A program made the translations under genes and the position numbers. 64,000 nt of DNA from NCBI RefSeq assembly GCF_905475395.1, contig NC_058339.1, positions 73,188,520-73,252,519 on the forward strand, given 5' to 3'. Positions 1 through 13,485 of the stretch are shown in pieces (positions within the stretch are counted from its first letter, which is position 1; each line of letters opens with the position of its first letter). This DNA is from Chrysoperla carnea. Its lineage: Eukaryota > Arthropoda > Insecta > Neuroptera > Chrysopidae. The notes under the pieces were generated by a model. The model searched no databases. It saw nothing but the letters and a program-made list of their open reading frames with translations, and was not told the DNA's origin.

Positions 1-143
1 CTTAATTTGAATAATTACAATAAAATTACAACCCTCCCCCCCCCTTTAAAATTTTGGATAAAATCTTACAAATCAAATAAAATTTGACCAGCAATCCAAA
101 AAATTTATTTCTTTATCGAGTCCAAAAATTTGTTTAATTTTAG

Positions 144-3100
144 GATCGTTGGATTGAGCAAAGTAGAGAATTTAAGCTAAAACTAACGGTATTGGTGGGT
201 GACGTTTTATTAGCGAGCGGATTTTTATCATATTGTGGTCCATACAATCAACAATATCGCTTGAGTTTAGTGGATACCTGGATCAAACTAATGAATAAAC
301 ATTCCATACCATATACACCAAATTTAAATATTATTGGTATGTTAGTCGAAGATGCCGAGCTAGCCGAATGGGAATTACAAGGTTTAGCATTGGATGAATC
401 ATCTCTGCAGAATGCTTTAGTTGTTACCAAATCGAACTCCTATCCATTATTAATTGATCCACAAAGTCAGGGTAAAACTTGGATTAAGAAAAAAGAAATG
501 AATAATCGACTACAGGTTTCTACTCTTGAGCATAGAATGTTTAGGTAAGTACAACGGTGGATCCAGAGTCAGGGGGAAATTCTTATAAGGCGTCTGATTT
601 CCAGGGGTAAAAATTGACGTTCAAGAAATGTGATTTTAGTAAAAGAAACCTCTATAGTAATATAATAATTATTAGTAGTAGCAGAACTAAATTAAAAAAG
701 GTTTCATTCAAGCTTTACATAAAAAAGATTTGATTTTGCTAATGGGTCCGAGAGTGTTGCCATTTGTCAACCGGTTTCTGGCACACAGCCCACATGAAAA
801 ATTTGGGTGCAAAGCCTATCTGTTTCGGGAGAGATATGCTCTGGCGTCGACAAAATCCTGTAGTTTCATTTCTAATAAAACTTATTACAGGTAGCTCGTA
901 AGAAGAACATAAAGGGCCTACAAGTTTAAGCTGGAGAGCCTCAAATACGATATTCCTTTTATTTCATTATTGTAAAATCGATTTTTTCTAAAAATCTATC
1001 CGCCTAGAAAAAGTACTAGCATACTTTTTTTGTAATTTGTTAAAAGCTGATTAAAACCCCCAACTAACCCCCCCCCAACCCCCATAAAAGAGGGTTAGGT
1101 ACGCCCCTGAGAGGTCGACTTTTTTTTACAAAGTGTTACAACCTAATAAACAACTGTGGAAAATTTCAAAGATGCATTAATTTTTTCTTTATTATTATGA
1201 TATTCTATTTAATTTTATTAGACTTGTTACCTACTTTTAAATTATTATAATTTTTCTAGAACGTATTTAGAAGATTGCCTGGGAAACGGTCGACCATTAT
1301 TAATCGAAGATATCGATATTGAAATCGATCCAGTACTTGATAATGTACTAGAAAAAAATTTTATTAAATCTGGAACAATTGAAAAAGTTATGATAGGCGA
1401 TAAAGAATGTGACGTAATGCCTGGTTTTATGTTATACATAACTACAAAATTACCAAATCCTGTTTATTCACCAGAAATCAGTGCAAAAACATCTATCATC
1501 GATTTTGCGGTAACAATGTGTGGTCTCGAGGATCAATTGTTAGGACGAATCATTTCAATGGAAAAATGTGATTTAGAAGAGGAACGATTCTCTTTGTTTG
1601 AATGCGTTATCGCTCTTCAATTAAAAATGAAAGAACTGCAAACAAGTTTACTGGACCGATTAAATTCGATTGAAGGACCATTAGTGGAAGATGAAACTTT
1701 AAAAAATATCCTACAAACTACAAAAGATACGTCACGGGAATTAGATTACAAATTAGAAATTTCTGCTATAACAGACAGAAAAATTCGTACGGCTCAAGCA
1801 GAATTTCGAGCAGTGGCAGCACGGGGCTCAATGTTGTACTTTTTAATTGTTGAAATGTCAAACGTAAATGTTATGTATCAAAATTCGTTAAAACAATTTT
1901 TACAACTCTTCGATAGTTCGATAACGAAAAGTGAGAAATCTCCCGATACTGAAGAACGAATTAATATTATATTAAAGTATTTAACGCGAGAAGTATGGCG
2001 TTATGTTTCACGAGGACAATACGAGCGTCATAAATCATTATTTACGTTGATGTTAGCAATGAAAATTGACATTCAACGAGGGAAAATAACGCATAACGAG
2101 TTTTTGGTATTTATAAAAGGTATTAAGATATTATTGTTAGAGAATTTTGTTATCTTTGCACAATTGGCAGTTTTCTCAAGCCTAGGATAACAGAATAGAG
2201 TATTTTACTCTATATGAGAAAAAATCTAAAAATATATTATAAAGATAGCTTAAGCAAAAAGCAGTCGGAAAATGTAAATTTTAAAATTCAATTCAAAGTT
2301 TTCAGTTATTTAAATCTGTTTTAACATCATGAAAGAGTAGTCGCCATGTTATTACGTCATACGGCTGTGTAAACTGAAAACTTTTTGTCCTCGGTTTTAG
2401 TTCGTATTTGTTCTCTAGCCGTTACACTAAATATATCGCTGTGGCTATTTTATAGTTAACAGTTGTATACATTCATGTATATAGAAATACCTAGACTCCC
2501 AGATATTTTAATATTGTGGGGTCTTTGATTTTCTTTCTTTAAGTTACAACAGGAATAAGACATATGGCTTTAGATGAATGGCCCTCCCACTTTAGTCCAC
2601 TTGCTTTTGAGGTTTTCTTTAATCGTAACTATCTTATAAGTTACGAGTTGAATTGAGCCTCTTTTTATTTACTGTTTGTGGAAATGCTGCTTGAACATAA
2701 AAATTACCCAAGTATTTACAATTTTGCAAAATGGCTGCATAACAAAAAAAGCTACATATTAACTAAATTTCGATTAGGTGGCGCCTCATTGGATTTAAAT
2801 GCAGTGCAGCCCAAACCATTCAAATGGATATTAGATATCACATGGCTAAACTTAGTAGAAATCAGTAAGCTAACTATATTTAAAGATATTTTACGTAAAA
2901 TTGAAAACTATGAAAAAGATTGGCGTGCATGGTATGAACAAGAGAAACCTGAAGAATGTACTATTCCATGCGGATATAATTCCAAATTGGATTTGTTTCG
3001 ACGATTATTATTAGTGCGGTCATGGAGTCAAGATCGTACACTATCACAAGCACGACATTATATAATGGATTCATTAGGTAGGTATATTATGAGAAATATA

Positions 3101-6100
3101 GACGTTGATTCAATTTTACGATCAAAATATCATAGTTTTCTTAGTTAAGGATGTACGAGCACCAAGGTAGGTAATTTTAAATAAAAAGCTTGATGTTTTT
3201 TAATATGAAGTTGGCCTAAGTTCAAATCAATTCTGAAAATTTTAGGGGAGCGTTGTCCGATTATTTAAATAAATAAATGACTTCAAAAGTAGGCATATAT
3301 ATTTAACATTGATTTTATGGTAAAACTAATCTAGTCGGTGGAAATTAAAAAATAACTATTTAAAGTTAAAACCTTGATAAATTATTGAAAACAAAAAATC
3401 CCGTTCTGCCCGACTAATTAAGGATGTATGAGCTCGGTAGTGGATCCATAAATTTAAAAAAAATTATTTTTTCAATTTTGATGGTGAATTATGTTACAAC
3501 TAGACAATATAAGACGAATTACTACCAGAGAAAAAAAATTAGATTTTTTCAAGTTAGCACGGTTCTGCGGGTTTTATGGCTTTTAAGTTAAACCGTGTGA
3601 TTGCGTTCATTCACTAATTCACGGGTTGGCCATGCCTTTAATAATGTCGAGTTAGCATGGGCATACGGGTTTTTTGACTTGTTAGTTAACCCGGTAATTG
3701 TTTTTGTTCATTCACTGATCCACGGGTTGAGAGCTCGCATAAGTATGCGATCCGGTTTTTTTCTTAAACTAAATTTTTCTTATAAACTTTGATCGAAGCG
3801 TAAACCCCTTTTATATAAGATGCACCTCATAAAGAGTTTTCTCACACGTGAAATACAATTTAGAATTAAGTAATTTGAAATTTTATTTAATTTCCGAAAT
3901 TTTCACATCGATCTGTAGTAAAATATTTTAATGTAGGACCTGAATACGGTGATTCAAATATATTGGATTTGGAAGCAACATGGCTAGAATCTGATTCACA
4001 AACACCCTTAATATGTATCTTATCAATTGGTTCCGATCCATCTCCACAAATAACATCGTTAGCCAAAACAAAAGGTATGCCATTAAGTGCTATATCAATG
4101 GGTCAAGGACAAGAAGTGTATGCCAGACAATTTATTGATAATGGTTTCGCTAATGGTGGTTGGGTACTATTGCAAAATGTACATTTATCGGTACCATTTT
4201 GTACGGAAGTATTGGCTATTTTAGGAGAAGCTGATTTTACCAAAGTCCATGAGACTTTTCGATTATGGATTACCACAGAGGTATGTATGCAGAAAATACA
4301 TGGGCAGGAACGCACATACAGGAAGGAGAGGGGTTTAGGGTCATACCCTAAAATATCAATCAGAACAAGAAATGCATTGCCGTTTCCAAATGTCTACCAT
4401 ATGCTTCGCGTTCTAGCAGTTTTGCCTATGACAACAGCGATGAATTAACGCTTGTTTCAAATTTTCGTCGTCTCAAAACATATCTTAGATCGACAATGTC
4501 TGAAGATCGGCTAAACGATTTAGCCTCGGTCAATATACATCGCGGTGTAGAGGTCGTTGCGAGAGTTTTGGAAAAATTTTGTTCTGTTTCTCGCAGAATT
4601 AACTTTTTGAAAAATAGTGAGAACGTTCTTTCGAGTAAAAGAGTTTGTCTTTTTTCGAGTAAAAGAGTTTCTTGTTTTTATTGACCTTATGACTTAACAT
4701 GATAAGCAAAAATTTGAATCCTCCCTTGGATGATTCCTGCGCACGGACTTGCCTGTGAGTATATGAGACTTGTGAAACTCTCACAGGGAAAAAAGAAGGT
4801 AAGAAGTGCGTAAACGCTTCTCTAAAGTTTTATGGAAAACGATTTTTGCAGTTCTAAAACTTATATTAATTGCAGGTTCATGATCAATTCCCAATAAATT
4901 TACTACAAATGTCAATAAAATTCACAAACGAACCTCCACAAGGTATTCGGGCATCACTTCGCCGTACATATCAAAATTTCGATCAAGAAACTTTAGATGC
5001 TTCCGTACAACCACAATGGCCTGCCATGTTATATTCTTGTGCATTTTTACATACAATACTTCAAGAACGTCGTAAATTTGGACCGTTAGGCTGGAATATT
5101 CCATATGAATTTAATCAATCTGATTTTGCGGCCAGCATGCTTTTTGTACTTCATCATTTAAATGAAATGGATGTTAAAAAGGGAATCAATTGGCCAACTG
5201 TCAGTTATATGTTGGGTGAAATACAATATGGTGGTCGGGTCACTGATGATTTTGATAAAAGATTATTGGTCACTTTTACACAAGTTTGGTTTTGTAATGT
5301 ATTATTACGGCAAGGTTTTGAATTCTATAAGGGTTATAAAGTACCCAATTTAAAAAGTTTAGAGCTTTATATGGAGTATATAAATTCGTTACCATCTTCC
5401 GATTCACCAGAAATATTTGGTCTACACGCAAATGCTGATATTACTTATCAAATAAATACTGCGAAAGGTGAGTTTTCGGTTATTTAATCCTGCGATTTAA
5501 AACGTAGTCATTTCAACTTACTAATTTTGATCCTCGTTAAATTGATCCCCGAGAATTTCATCCTTTGCCATATCGCACCCGTCAATTTTGTTATCCTTTC
5601 TTAACTGTTAAATATGCAAAAAATGCACAAATATTATTGAAATAAAGTGATTAAATTACCCAGTCGTTCTAATGGATTCGAGCTATCACGGATCTGCGGA
5701 TTTTTTCCTCTTGTGTTAACCCTGTGGTTGTGACCAGGGTGGTGCTAAGTCGAGTAAGCATAACCATGCGGGTTTTTATATTTCTCTAATAGGATCGATT
5801 TAGTACAAGCGTGCAAGTTTTTGGCCCCTGAGTTAGCCCTGTGATGGAAATACACAGGCGTTCTACTAGTTATCTAATATCCAAACATTCTAGTTTGCTA
5901 TTGGTGTTCGACCGAAGGTAAATTTTTCTGAGGGTAGGTTATACAGAAACAAAATGATTGAAGGGTGGGATTCCAAAAGTGAAATAGCAGGGTGATTAAT
6001 TTCCGAGGACAAAATGACCGGGATGAAATTTACGAGGATGAATCGACATGGAACCAATTCATCTTCTTATATAATATCTTTCTATATTAGGTATTTTAGA

Positions 6101-9071
6101 TACAATTCTAAGTGTACAACCAAAAGAAGGAGGTGGAGGAGGGGGTTCAGCTAAATCCAAAGATGGTGAAGATGCCGAAGAAGAAGAAGAAGAAGAAGAG
6201 GAAGTACCTGTAGTAATTGAAACGCGTGAAGAAGTTGTATATAAATTAGCCGAAGATATGTTACAGAAATTACCGAAACAATATAATAGCTATGAAGTAA
6301 AGAATGCGTTACAACGTATGGGAGCGTTTTTGCCAATGAATATATTCTTACGACAAGAAATTGATCGTTTCATGCGTGTGATTACCGAAGTGAGTACAAC
6401 GCTGTCACAGCTGAAATTGGCAATTGATGGTACAATTGTTATGTCGCAAACGTTACGTGAATCATTGGATGCTATGTTTGATGCTCGGGTGCCTCTAAGA
6501 TGGCAAAAGGTATTTTTGACCCACTATTAATTTTATCAAAATCAACTTAAATCGATCCTCTTTTCACAAATCCATAGACTAAGCGTGCTACCTGAAAAAG
6601 TAGTTGATTTACAAAATAATTCGTTACAGGGCAAACTCAGCAGGAAAGAGTCGATAAAGGGGCTACAAATATTGGGTAAAAAATCCAACAGCTGCATGTT
6701 TGCCGGTGAAGAGAGGTGGGAAACGGTTTTTTGCGATTTGGGGTATAAATACTCGTCGTATCAAAAAAAGTTAAATGTTATAGTTCTAGACAGTAAAAAA
6801 TCTAAAACTTTTATTTTTATCATTTTTCAAAATTTCGAGTAAAAAGCAAAAAAATATTTTTTTGGTTTTTAACTTTGTATTCCGCGAAAAAAAATGCAAT
6901 CGTTATGTAATTTGGTACAATTGAATCTATTTGAATTCCTAATAGCATAATATTTTTTTTCTTTCTAAGTTCTGAGAAATTTGTAAAAAAACCCTCCTTT
7001 TCAAGAGGCTCAATCCCTTTTGTAATCCTTTTATCGATTCTTTCCCGCTGAGTTTGCCCTGTAATGAATTTTTTTTGTTAAAAAAAGTAGTACGCTTAGA
7101 CTATATCAATATATTTGAGCATGACATAAGCAAATAATTCATTTCGAGTCTTCGAATTTTCGAAAAATTCCAACGGTTTCCGATTTTTCTTCTTAATTTG
7201 ATTTTGCACAAATATAGTTTTTCAAGTAATTTCTAATTAATTGATTATATACCATTTTCATTAGGTATCATGGGAATCAGCAACACTTGGTTTCTGGTAT
7301 ACAGAATTATTGGAAAGAGATGCACAATTTCGTACATGGTGTCAAAATGGTCAACCAACAGCATTTTGGATGACTGGATTTTTTAATCCACAAGGGTTTT
7401 TAACAGCAATGAGACAAGTATATATTTTAGAACAAATTTTGATCTATGTTTTCCATAATCAACCTCAATCAGTAATCGCTTACTCGTTAAAAAAAATGTT
7501 TGTTCGGCCTTATTGAATATTAATTTTTTAGAGAAAATTCTATAGTCGCCCGAGAATGTAGTGCTTTTCCTACTAAATAGGGAACGACCCCCTTAAGAAA
7601 AATTGTAATTTATAGCCAAACTATTCGAGACATGTATATATGTATAACGTCGAAATATTTTTGGTCTTTATTCAAGTGTTGCAACATTGGCATGCCGATT
7701 AGTATGAAAACAAAAATTAAAAAAACGATTAGTATGAAAACAAAAATCACTGGTAAAATCATCTAAATCGACACACTTAATATATTGTGAATTTTCAAAG
7801 TTTTACCTATTCTAATTTTACACACAAAATAGGGATCATTTTAACGCATATAAAGGGGATCATTTTACTCGTAAATACATATTTGAATATCTTCATAAAA
7901 ACTGACCTTGAAATTTTGTTATACGACTATCAAAGTGTCTTATAATATATTATTAAAAGTCAATAGAAGACAAGAGTCAAAAAACATCGGGGGGAAACTA
8001 ACATAAAAAAGAAATTTTACGTTGAAATTTCTCCTAACATAGATCATAAGCAGTAAAATTAATATTTTTGCTAGAAACACAAAATAGCTTATACACCGCC
8101 ATAAGTCTTTGTAGAACGATTAATTTGATCACGTGGAAGTCATCTATCGATAAATATACTAAATTATTATAAATATACTAGTTATGTCTTGTATAATTAC
8201 TTTTTGATTTACGTAATTTTGTACAGGAAGTAACAAGATCTCATAAAGGATGGGCAATAGATACAGTAATAATGCAAAATGAAATAACACGACAAACCAA
8301 AGAGAATATTACGGAACCACCAAAGGAAGGTGTTTATGTTTATGGTTTATTTTTAGAAGGTGCTGGCTTTGACAGACGTTCAAGAAAATTAATTGAAAGT
8401 AAACCAAAGGTAATCAAGAAATATAATAGAGTTTATTGTTTTAATACAGTGACGTAGCGAGCTTAACTCACCCCCGAGGCACAATACCTTTTATTGTTGT
8501 ATCAATATCTAATTTTACACAAAAAGACTTCGCTTTTTCTATTGCCTTTTCACAGAGCTTGCCTCGAATTTCGGCTAGTTCAGTCGCTAATGATTCAAAA
8601 TCATATTTAACATATTATTTTACCAGACAAATCAAGCAAGAAGATAATTTATGTAACCACGCAGCGTAGATACCATAAGGAAATGCTGACAAACACAGGT
8701 CGAGTCAGCACTGCCAGCAATTTTTTGTTTTCGTACCATTTGGTGCCCTTTGTAAGTAGCGCCCGGGCATGATGCACCCCCATTTCCCCTCTCGCTACGC
8801 CACTGTTTTAATATATCCTATCTGTTTCAATTAAATTTGCTTGAATTGGTTTTATCGAATTTAGGTCTTGTATGAACCAATGCCAGTTGTATATATTTAT
8901 GCAATCAATTCAACATCAGCTGCAAAGGATCCAAATTTATATGAATGTCCAGTATATCGTAAACCACAACGGACCGATCTGAAATATGTTGGATCTATTG
9001 ATATTGAAACTGACCATCATCCAAAGCATTGGACTTTACGAGGTGTTGCTGTATTGTGTGATATTAAATAA
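144..9071 (+). CDS. DNAH8: Outer-arm axonemal dynein heavy chain (DNAH5/DNAH8 type), last nine exons
   Basis: Motor subunit of the ciliary/sperm-tail outer dynein arm; it uses ATP to slide axonemal microtubules. Exons read from GT-AG junctions that all keep frame: 144-544, 1260-2119, 2778-3077, 3937-4280, 4876-5467, 6091-6509, 7265-7417, 8227-8409, 8865-9071 (TAA). Together they give 1152 codons, about the last quarter of a roughly 4,500-residue protein; the rest lies left of the window. The part seen starts just after the stalk, runs through AAA5 and AAA6 and ends in the C-terminal domain. Diagnostic strings include [66 protein letters not shown] and the terminal GVAVLCDIK. These resemble vertebrate DNAH5/DNAH8 and the Drosophila Y-linked kl-3 group; choosing between 5 and 8 is not possible from this part. 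Exon 6 adds a Gly run followed by nine Glu. Introns are 0.4-1.5 kb and carry repeats. Confidence 0.95.
3145..3520 (+). repeat. R1 dispersed repeat in dynein intron 3
   Basis: Begins with TTAAGGATGTACGAGC and carries, about 280 bases later, a second near copy of the same motif (AATTAAGGATGTATGAGC). Related copies lie near 28293, 46050 (reverse), 57018 and 60472. No reading frame; probably a non-autonomous mobile element of unknown class. Confidence 0.6.
3555..5850. repeat. Degenerate ~100-bp minisatellite-like units in dynein introns 3 and 5
   Basis: Units around 3558-3640 and 3657-3735 share the pattern of a CGGGTTTT core, AGTTAACCCGGT-like sequence, TTCATTCACT and CACGGGTTG. Weaker relatives lie at about 5690-5850 in a later intron. 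The 63-codon open frame at 3601 is an accident of this repetition. Confidence 0.4.
6615..7075. mobile_element. Inverted-repeat element in dynein intron 6
   Basis: The ends near 6622 and 7066 are inverted copies of about 45 bp, both starting TTACAGGGCAAACTCAGC and continuing through GGAAAGA and TCGATAAA. The interior has no coding capacity. The CAGGG start is compatible with a hAT-type miniature element, but I could not find a clean 8-bp target duplication. Confidence 0.5.
7550..7930. repeat. R7 dispersed repeat in dynein intron 7
   Basis: Contains GGGAACGACCCCCTTAAG followed by sequence also found, reversed, at about 27745-28165 and 48585-48735, including the shared TCGAATAGTTT-like and TTTCGACGTTATA-like segments. 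Non-coding. Confidence 0.5.
8447..8805. mobile_element. hAT-type miniature element (359 bp) with perfect target duplication
   Basis: Terminal inverted repeats CAGTGACGTAGCGAG (left) and CAGTGGCGTAGCGAG (right, read on the minus strand) are flanked by a perfect 8-bp direct repeat, TTTTAATA, at 8439-8446 and 8806-8813. An 8-bp duplication with CAGTGGCG-type ends is the hAT signature. The interior does not encode a transposase. It sits in intron 8 of the dynein gene. Confidence 0.85.
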
Positions 9072-10232
9072 AATCCTCGTGGAAGGAATCTATTTTTGAA
9101 TATTATTTATATAGAAAAACAACTTATATGATGATTATATGATATATGGTATATACTGTACGTAAACCATATCGTTAGCTATTTATATTATATGTAGTAA
9201 GAAAAGTTCTTATGGACCTTCTTTATAATGGACATTATGGACCTTATGTTTAAACAAAAATGGATTGTATATGTGTATACATGAACACAACCGGTCAGAC
9301 TCATCACTTGAACTTTTACACACACAATACCAATCACACACCATAGCACACAGTACACATTCCATCTTTGTTTTATACATAAGGACGTCCATAAAAACTC
9401 TTCTTACTTCACATATTTTATATGGCTAACAAAATAGCTTACAATCGGTACAATTAAACAAATATTTATTATTTCTGTTTATCAATCAATACCTACCCAC
9501 AGATTTGATTATAGAAACTCCCAATTAATATATGATGTAATACACCTTTAAAATAAAATAATATCAATTAATAAATTATTTAATTTTTCTATACCTAACA
9601 TTTCAATTTTTTATGCAAATTGTCCACGAAATAATAGAGACTTGCCTATGCATTATATGGAACTTCAACGGGGAGCCGTGGAGGGATTGCTATAAATAAA
9701 TATTAGTTTCATGACCCCTAGAACACAATTTTTGAGGCTTTTGAGATGTCTGATATACAAGGTGTTTTATAATTGACTGCAGAACTCACTTCCTAAATAA
9801 GCTTATAAAGACGAACGAAAAAGCTCTTTACCAAATTTCGGTCTGAGACCTAATTTTTGAGATAATTAACCAAATCAATTAATAAATTTATCCAATGAGA
9901 GAGCACTTAGAAATAGAAGGATGTATTTATACTCCAATAAACGAGGAAAAAAAAGACGAAATCTCTAAATTTTGACCTATAGCAGCGATTCCGATGAAAA
10001 TTTAGAATTAAGCTTTGCACCTGGTGATTTTTTTGTACCAAAAAATAACTCCAGTATTAATTACAATAAAACAAAAATATAAATTTTAAAAATAATATTT
10101 TGATATTTATTTTATTTGATAAATTAATAAAAATAAATTATAAATAACAATGGAACTGTTTAATAAATCAAATTCGTTCGACCAATGACGGTAACAATGG
10201 CGTTATTAACAATCTTCGAATTCCTATTAAGG
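9072..10232. other. Convergent intergenic region: dynein 3' end, BRCC36 3' end, repeats
   Basis: Both flanking genes end here. An AATAAA overlaps the dynein stop codon and others lie near 9553-9560; TTTATT (AATAAA on the minus strand) near 10107 could serve BRCC36. Apart from the inverted-repeat element at 9174-9430 and a dispersed repeat at about 9745-9885 (also near 62845-62975), I see nothing coding. Confidence 0.5.
9174..9430. mobile_element. 257-bp inverted-repeat miniature element just after the dynein stop
   Basis: The outer 44 bases of each end are imperfect inverted copies starting GTTAGC and containing GTAAGAA and TTATGGAC. It starts about 100 bases after the stop codon, so it could lie in the 3' UTR. 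No coding capacity. Confidence 0.6.
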
Positions 10233-12265
10233 TCAATCTCGTTCTTGTTTCAATAATTTAATTTGCTGTGTTAATGTACGAATTTCATTTTCTAAGTGAT
10301 CAACTAATGGCCGTGACACCTAAAATAAATAAAAATATTTTAGGATTTCCAAGGTTTTCTATAAGTAGTGTGCCATCTAAAGTTAATTTTATTATTGGCT
10401 CACCTTTACAGATTATAATTTTTAATTTAAAACAGATGGGCAACTCAATGAGAAACTTTTACTATTTTTAGTTCTAAGGTGTCTTACTACAGATGGCTCT
10501 CTACACGATTAAATGATTGGGCTATCTATTAATTTGTTTGGATAATAATTTACTTATTTCGATGGTTGCAGGGGAAACAATATTTTTATATATCTATAAA
10601 ACCGCTGGGTGTAGGAACGCACAGCTCAAACCGCTGGGTCTTGAAGCCTGAAATTTTGTACACACGTTGCTTGAATGACGTAAGCGAGCACTAAGAAGGG
10701 ATTTTTGGAAATTCCTCCCCTAAGGGATTTGAATGTTAAAATTGGCATTTCTTTCTGTCCATAAAAATAAATTTTTCACTAATCAAGAAAGAAAGAAATC
10801 AAACACTTCAGTTTATCTGCTTGGCACGTCCAGTGTAGCGGGTGTGAAAATTATTAAGTGAGTGTATTCTCAATTGATTGCGTTTATTAACATTTTTTGG
10901 ACCATTTGTGTAGCAAATTTATTTAAGTGTATAGGGCGTTTTCATAGTGTTCATTAACTAATTAGTGCAATTTAGTTTAGGTCGTTTTGGGTGTGTTTAT
11001 AAATATATTTTCTGATTTTTTTATGGAATGTACTGAGTATTTTAGTGTTTAGGTCTGAGTATTTTAGTGTTAATGAGTATTTTAGTGTTTAGGTCTTGTA
11101 AATCGTGTTGATTACCTTTAGTTTATTTGTGATTCTTATTAACTATTAACGAACTAAAATAGTTAGACATCGCATTTAACGTACACCAAATTAGCAAATA
11201 ATAATTTTAAATATGTTAATAATAAAATGAATGCTATTTTGTTTCATATATTGCAATGAATTATATATTATTTTATTTTAACTAGTTATTTTACTTAAAA
11301 AACCCCACTTTATTCTATTAGAAGACAAATAAGTACAAAAAAATTTAAAAAAGATAAACTGAATATAAATAATTCAAATAACACCTAATTCCCGCTTTTT
11401 TTTTAAGTAGGTCACTCTAAGTGCCTTACTCCAGAGGCCTTTTTACACAACATTTTATGTTTAGTAGAGTTGCCTATCTATTTATGTAATCAACTATAAT
11501 TTATGCTTACCTTATCAGTAATATTAACAAACTGTAACGTTTGTAACGCATTATTATGCAACTTCGTTAACTCATCAAATTGTGTACTTTCATTCGAACG
11601 AATTTCTTGCTCCTCCTTACTTAAAATTTCTGGTAATGTAGCTAACGACTGTAATGCTACCGAGCATGCATCAATCGATGACGTTGGTATAATTTCCAAA
11701 CATATTTCCAATCGTGAAAATTGATTATTTAAGCGTGTATTTGTTTGAAAACATGTCACCTGTATATCATTACATTTCGAACGATTCGATGTGGACGATG
11801 AAAATACAGAAAATATAATTCCAACAAAATGTTTATCCATATTTTGATACATCGCTTGTGTTTTTAAATCGACATGAGAAGGTGACACGGTTATATGCGG
11901 ATGTGAATGATACCATCCTAAAACACGTAAATTATCGTTCAATTGCTTTGATACTTCTTCGGCGTAGGTTACAGCTTCCATCAATTGTTCGGGAGATATT
12001 TCAACGCGATCTGGTTGTTTATCACTGCGTGCTAATATACGGCATGCTGTTATATATGATGTGTGTGTTTCTTCGTCTACCTAAAACATGATATCATTGT
12101 AAAAAGTAAAACATTTTCGTCTCAATTCACTCAATGTTGATATTTTTAACTAACCTTTCCTATTAATAAACCCATAACTTCTTCTTTTTCGGTGCTTAAA
12201 GCATGACTAAGACACACAGCATATATTTCAGCTGAAAGGCAAACTTTTTTTAAATATGCCATCAT
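10233..12265 (-). CDS. BRCC3: BRCC36 (BRCC3) K63-specific JAMM deubiquitinase
   Basis: Zinc metalloprotease that removes K63-linked ubiquitin in the BRISC and BRCA1-A complexes, working with an MPN-minus partner (KIAA0157/Abraxas). Three exons on the minus strand: 12265-12155, 12080-11511 and 10319-10233 (TGA), 255 residues, against about 316 in human. JAMM residues are all present: Glu29 in EVMGLLIG, then HSHPHITVSPSHVD with His95, His97, Ser105 and Asp108 (by count). RVEISPEQL and KTQAMYQNMDKHFVGIIFS also match the family. The C-terminal helix encoded by exon 3 is short, which explains the smaller size. The start has two adjacent ATGs (12265 and 12262). Intron 2 (1.2 kb) holds repeats. I recall an ant BRCC36 having been used for structural work, and no Drosophila orthologue. 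Confidence 0.93.
10570..10745. repeat. LINE-tail-like dispersed repeat in BRCC36 intron 2
   Basis: Contains AAACCGCTGGGT twice, followed by GCACTAAGAAGGGATTTT and a CCCCTAAGGG block, a phrase I associate with the 3' ends of insect non-LTR elements. Assignment is from memory of the pattern only. Confidence 0.35.
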
Positions 12266-12382
12266 CGTTAGATTTTGCTAAGTTTGACAGAACACTGAAT
12301 TAATAATTAAATAAATAAAAAAGTTTTTAAATGCTGTATTGTTTATGTTTTTGAAGATAATCCCGAAGTAAATAATCCTGAA

Positions 12383-13206
12383 GGGTGCGTTCACTCGTAC
12401 AGTTTTTATATTTTAAAATCATAATTTCATGAGTTTAAAAGTGTGTACTTTTTAAACTCTTTTAACAGTAAAAAAAACTTTCTTTTTTTTTTTTGGTCTC
12501 TTAAGTACTCTTTTAACAGTATTTTTAAATGTTACCGAACATCTGAGACAATTAAACGAAATTTTCATAGTTCTGCTTTAATTTTCTGTAATAAACGATT
12601 TTTAACAGAATATAATTTTTATAGTACACGATTTATTGAATACAAATTCAACACTTCCATTCTTTTACCTTCATGGGTGTTGAAATGGACTGATCATTGT
12701 TGTAAGCTTAATTTTTACGTGGCTTGTTTTTTCTATAAAACAATGTCAACACATTGAATTAAAAAAAAAAAGGACTTCGCGTTTGGAGTTAAGTTAGAAA
12801 AGCAACTTTGAACTAAAGTAAATTTAGCTAAATCGACTTATTTTGAGCTGTACACTTTATCTTAGATATTGTTGCATCAGACCTTTAAAGAGCCTTCTTT
12901 GTCAAAAAGCTCGATGTCATACCTCATACACTATTTAAGCATCCTGTAAATCAGATTCTGTCCTCAGATTTTAGAATGGTTCCAAAAAAACCACTCCAAC
13001 TAGCGCTAACTCAACGTCTATTAATGGTTATGAACTCATTACCTTTTGTTTAGTTGATCTGGGTCAAGTTTGCACGGGCTGTGGTGGTTTTTGGCTTCTT
13101 TTTGGGAAATCAAATTTACAATTTTATTAGTTATTTTACAATCTGACGGAAAGTCAACATTACGGTGACATATATATAATAATTTTTGTTATAAGTGAAC
13201 GCACCC
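12383..13206. mobile_element. 824-bp element with GGGTGCGTTCACT inverted ends between BRCC36 and RBM42
   Basis: The ends are GGGTGCGTTCACT (12383) and its inverted copy (13194-13206). The interior is AT-rich; a 104-codon open frame at 12443 shows no recognisable motif. No target duplication is clear, so class is open. It occupies most of the 1.2-kb gap between the divergent starts of BRCC36 (12265) and RBM42 (13486). Confidence 0.5.
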
Positions 13207-13485
13207 ACGATATTTTTATGACGACTTTTGACAAGTCTAAAATCAAAAATCGTTTTTCAATATCGACAATTTCTTAAAATAGTAAAAACTATTCTCATTG
13301 CATTAAAATATTCAATTTTAATTCTAAAAGTGAGCTATAAGAATGAAATCTAGAATTATCTTCTAGAATGTTCATTGAAATATAAAAGTTAGGTTATGTG
13401 CTTGGACGTTTTATTGTGTTAATATTTTCTCAAAATCTAAATATTCGTTTTTTGATTTAGTGCTCAATAATAATTACAACTAAAA

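Noticed and set aside
3601-3792. 63-codon open frame in dynein intron 3 as an exon
   Set aside because: Arises from degenerate tandem repeats and does not fit between the flanking dynein exons, which join in frame without it.
12443-12757. 104-codon open frame as a host gene
   Set aside because: Lies inside an inverted-repeat element, is Phe/Asn/Lys-rich as expected from AT-rich DNA, and has no motif.
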